A stretch of 21,864 nucleotides of DNA from a virus. The position numbers were made by a program, and so were the translations under genes. The stretch covers positions 1 to 21,864 of the IMG/VR virus record IMGVR_UViG_3300035205_000264, one strand, 5' to 3'. This document shows, one piece after another, positions 21,620 to 21,864 of the stretch (position 1 is its first letter; every line of letters begins with the position of its first letter). The notes beneath the pieces were generated by a model that was not told where the DNA came from, made no database searches, and saw only the letters and a list, made by a program, of their open reading frames with translations.

Positions 21620-21864
21620 ATGCCAGAAGGATTTGATACCTATAGAGACGGATCGGTACGTGCTGCACGGTACGTTAATCCAGTCACTGTCCGAACCCCG
21701 GGCTCTGGGGACGCGCCATACCACGAAGAAGGTACACACTCGCAGGGCTTTGGGCAGATAATGCAGGGGGCTGGAGACATCATCAGCGGCGGTATGGATG
21801 TCGCTACCCACCCACTCGCCGTTGGGGCAATCGCTGGGTACTACGCCGGTAAGAAGAAGTTCAC
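21620..21864 (+). CDS. Unknown protein, 3' end beyond the window
   Basis: ATG 21620 follows AAAGGAG (21603-21609) by 10 bases and the frame is open to the edge, giving 81 complete residues. It starts MPEGFDTYRDGSVRAARY. Residues 49-78 are glycine- and alanine-rich with a moderately hydrophobic segment (MDVATHPLAVGAIAGYYAG), ending in KKK at the cut. An ATG at 21613 nearer the ribosome site opens only a seven-codon frame. The family cannot be told from this fragment; it may be membrane-associated or a structural protein. Confidence 0.6.
   Translation, partial: MPEGFDTYRDGSVRAARYVNPVTVRTPGSGDAPYHEEGTHSQGFGQIMQGAGDIISGGMDVATHPLAVGAIAGYYAGKKKF

Overview
The window is a piece of a tailed-phage genome, or of a prophage with no visible edge. 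It has 32 protein genes, all on the + strand, packed with ATGA-, TAATG- or GTGA-type overlaps and almost no intergenic space. A gp25-like wedge protein, a gp6/J-like baseplate protein and a P2 gpI-like tail protein point to a contractile-tailed (myovirus-type) phage. A WhiB-type iron-sulfur regulator points to an actinobacterial host. GC content appears moderately high, roughly the mid-50s percent by eye. No tRNA, integrase, capsid, portal or terminase gene is visible, so both ends run on into unseen genome.

Layout. Positions 1-5915 are the late end: a 5'-truncated peptidoglycan hydrolase (M15-type peptidase plus peptidoglycan-binding domain), the baseplate/tail block (gp25-like, J-like, gpI-like), a small holin-like membrane protein and an unrecognised alpha/beta protein. 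A strong rho-independent terminator (about 5918-5975) closes this block.

Positions 6021-15129 hold a nearly complete replisome. The order is winged-helix initiator-like protein, DnaC-like helicase loader, a small unknown (weakly HAD-like) protein, DnaB-like helicase, CHC2/Toprim primase, SNF2-family ATPase, coiled-coil protein, MerR-type DNA-binding protein, zinc-containing gp32-like single-strand DNA-binding protein, and a family A DNA polymerase with a 3'-5' exonuclease domain. A second terminator-like hairpin sits between the single-strand DNA-binding protein gene and the polymerase and overlaps the polymerase start region.

Positions 15129-20323 form a recombination and nuclease region. 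It has an acidic unknown, a zinc-ribbon protein, a RecA-like recombinase, WhiB, and four different PD-(D/E)XK-type nucleases (two starting with the same MTDIHK peptide, one Cas4-like with probable iron-sulfur cysteines, one resolvase-like). Three tiny single-membrane-span proteins (31-38 residues) that gene callers easily miss are threaded between them.

Positions 20372-21864 begin with a SpoVS-family protein behind the best ribosome-binding site of the window. Two small unknown or DNA-binding-like proteins and a gene cut off by the window edge follow.

Working together, the initiator, loader, helicase, primase, single-strand DNA-binding protein and polymerase would replicate the genome. RecA and the nucleases would process ends and junctions or degrade host DNA, and WhiB, SpoVS and the MerR-type proteins are candidates for regulating host or phage transcription. 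The most notable features are the SpoVS-like gene, the nuclease cluster with its micro-membrane proteins, the hairpin over the polymerase start, and two large insertions in the polymerase exonuclease domain.
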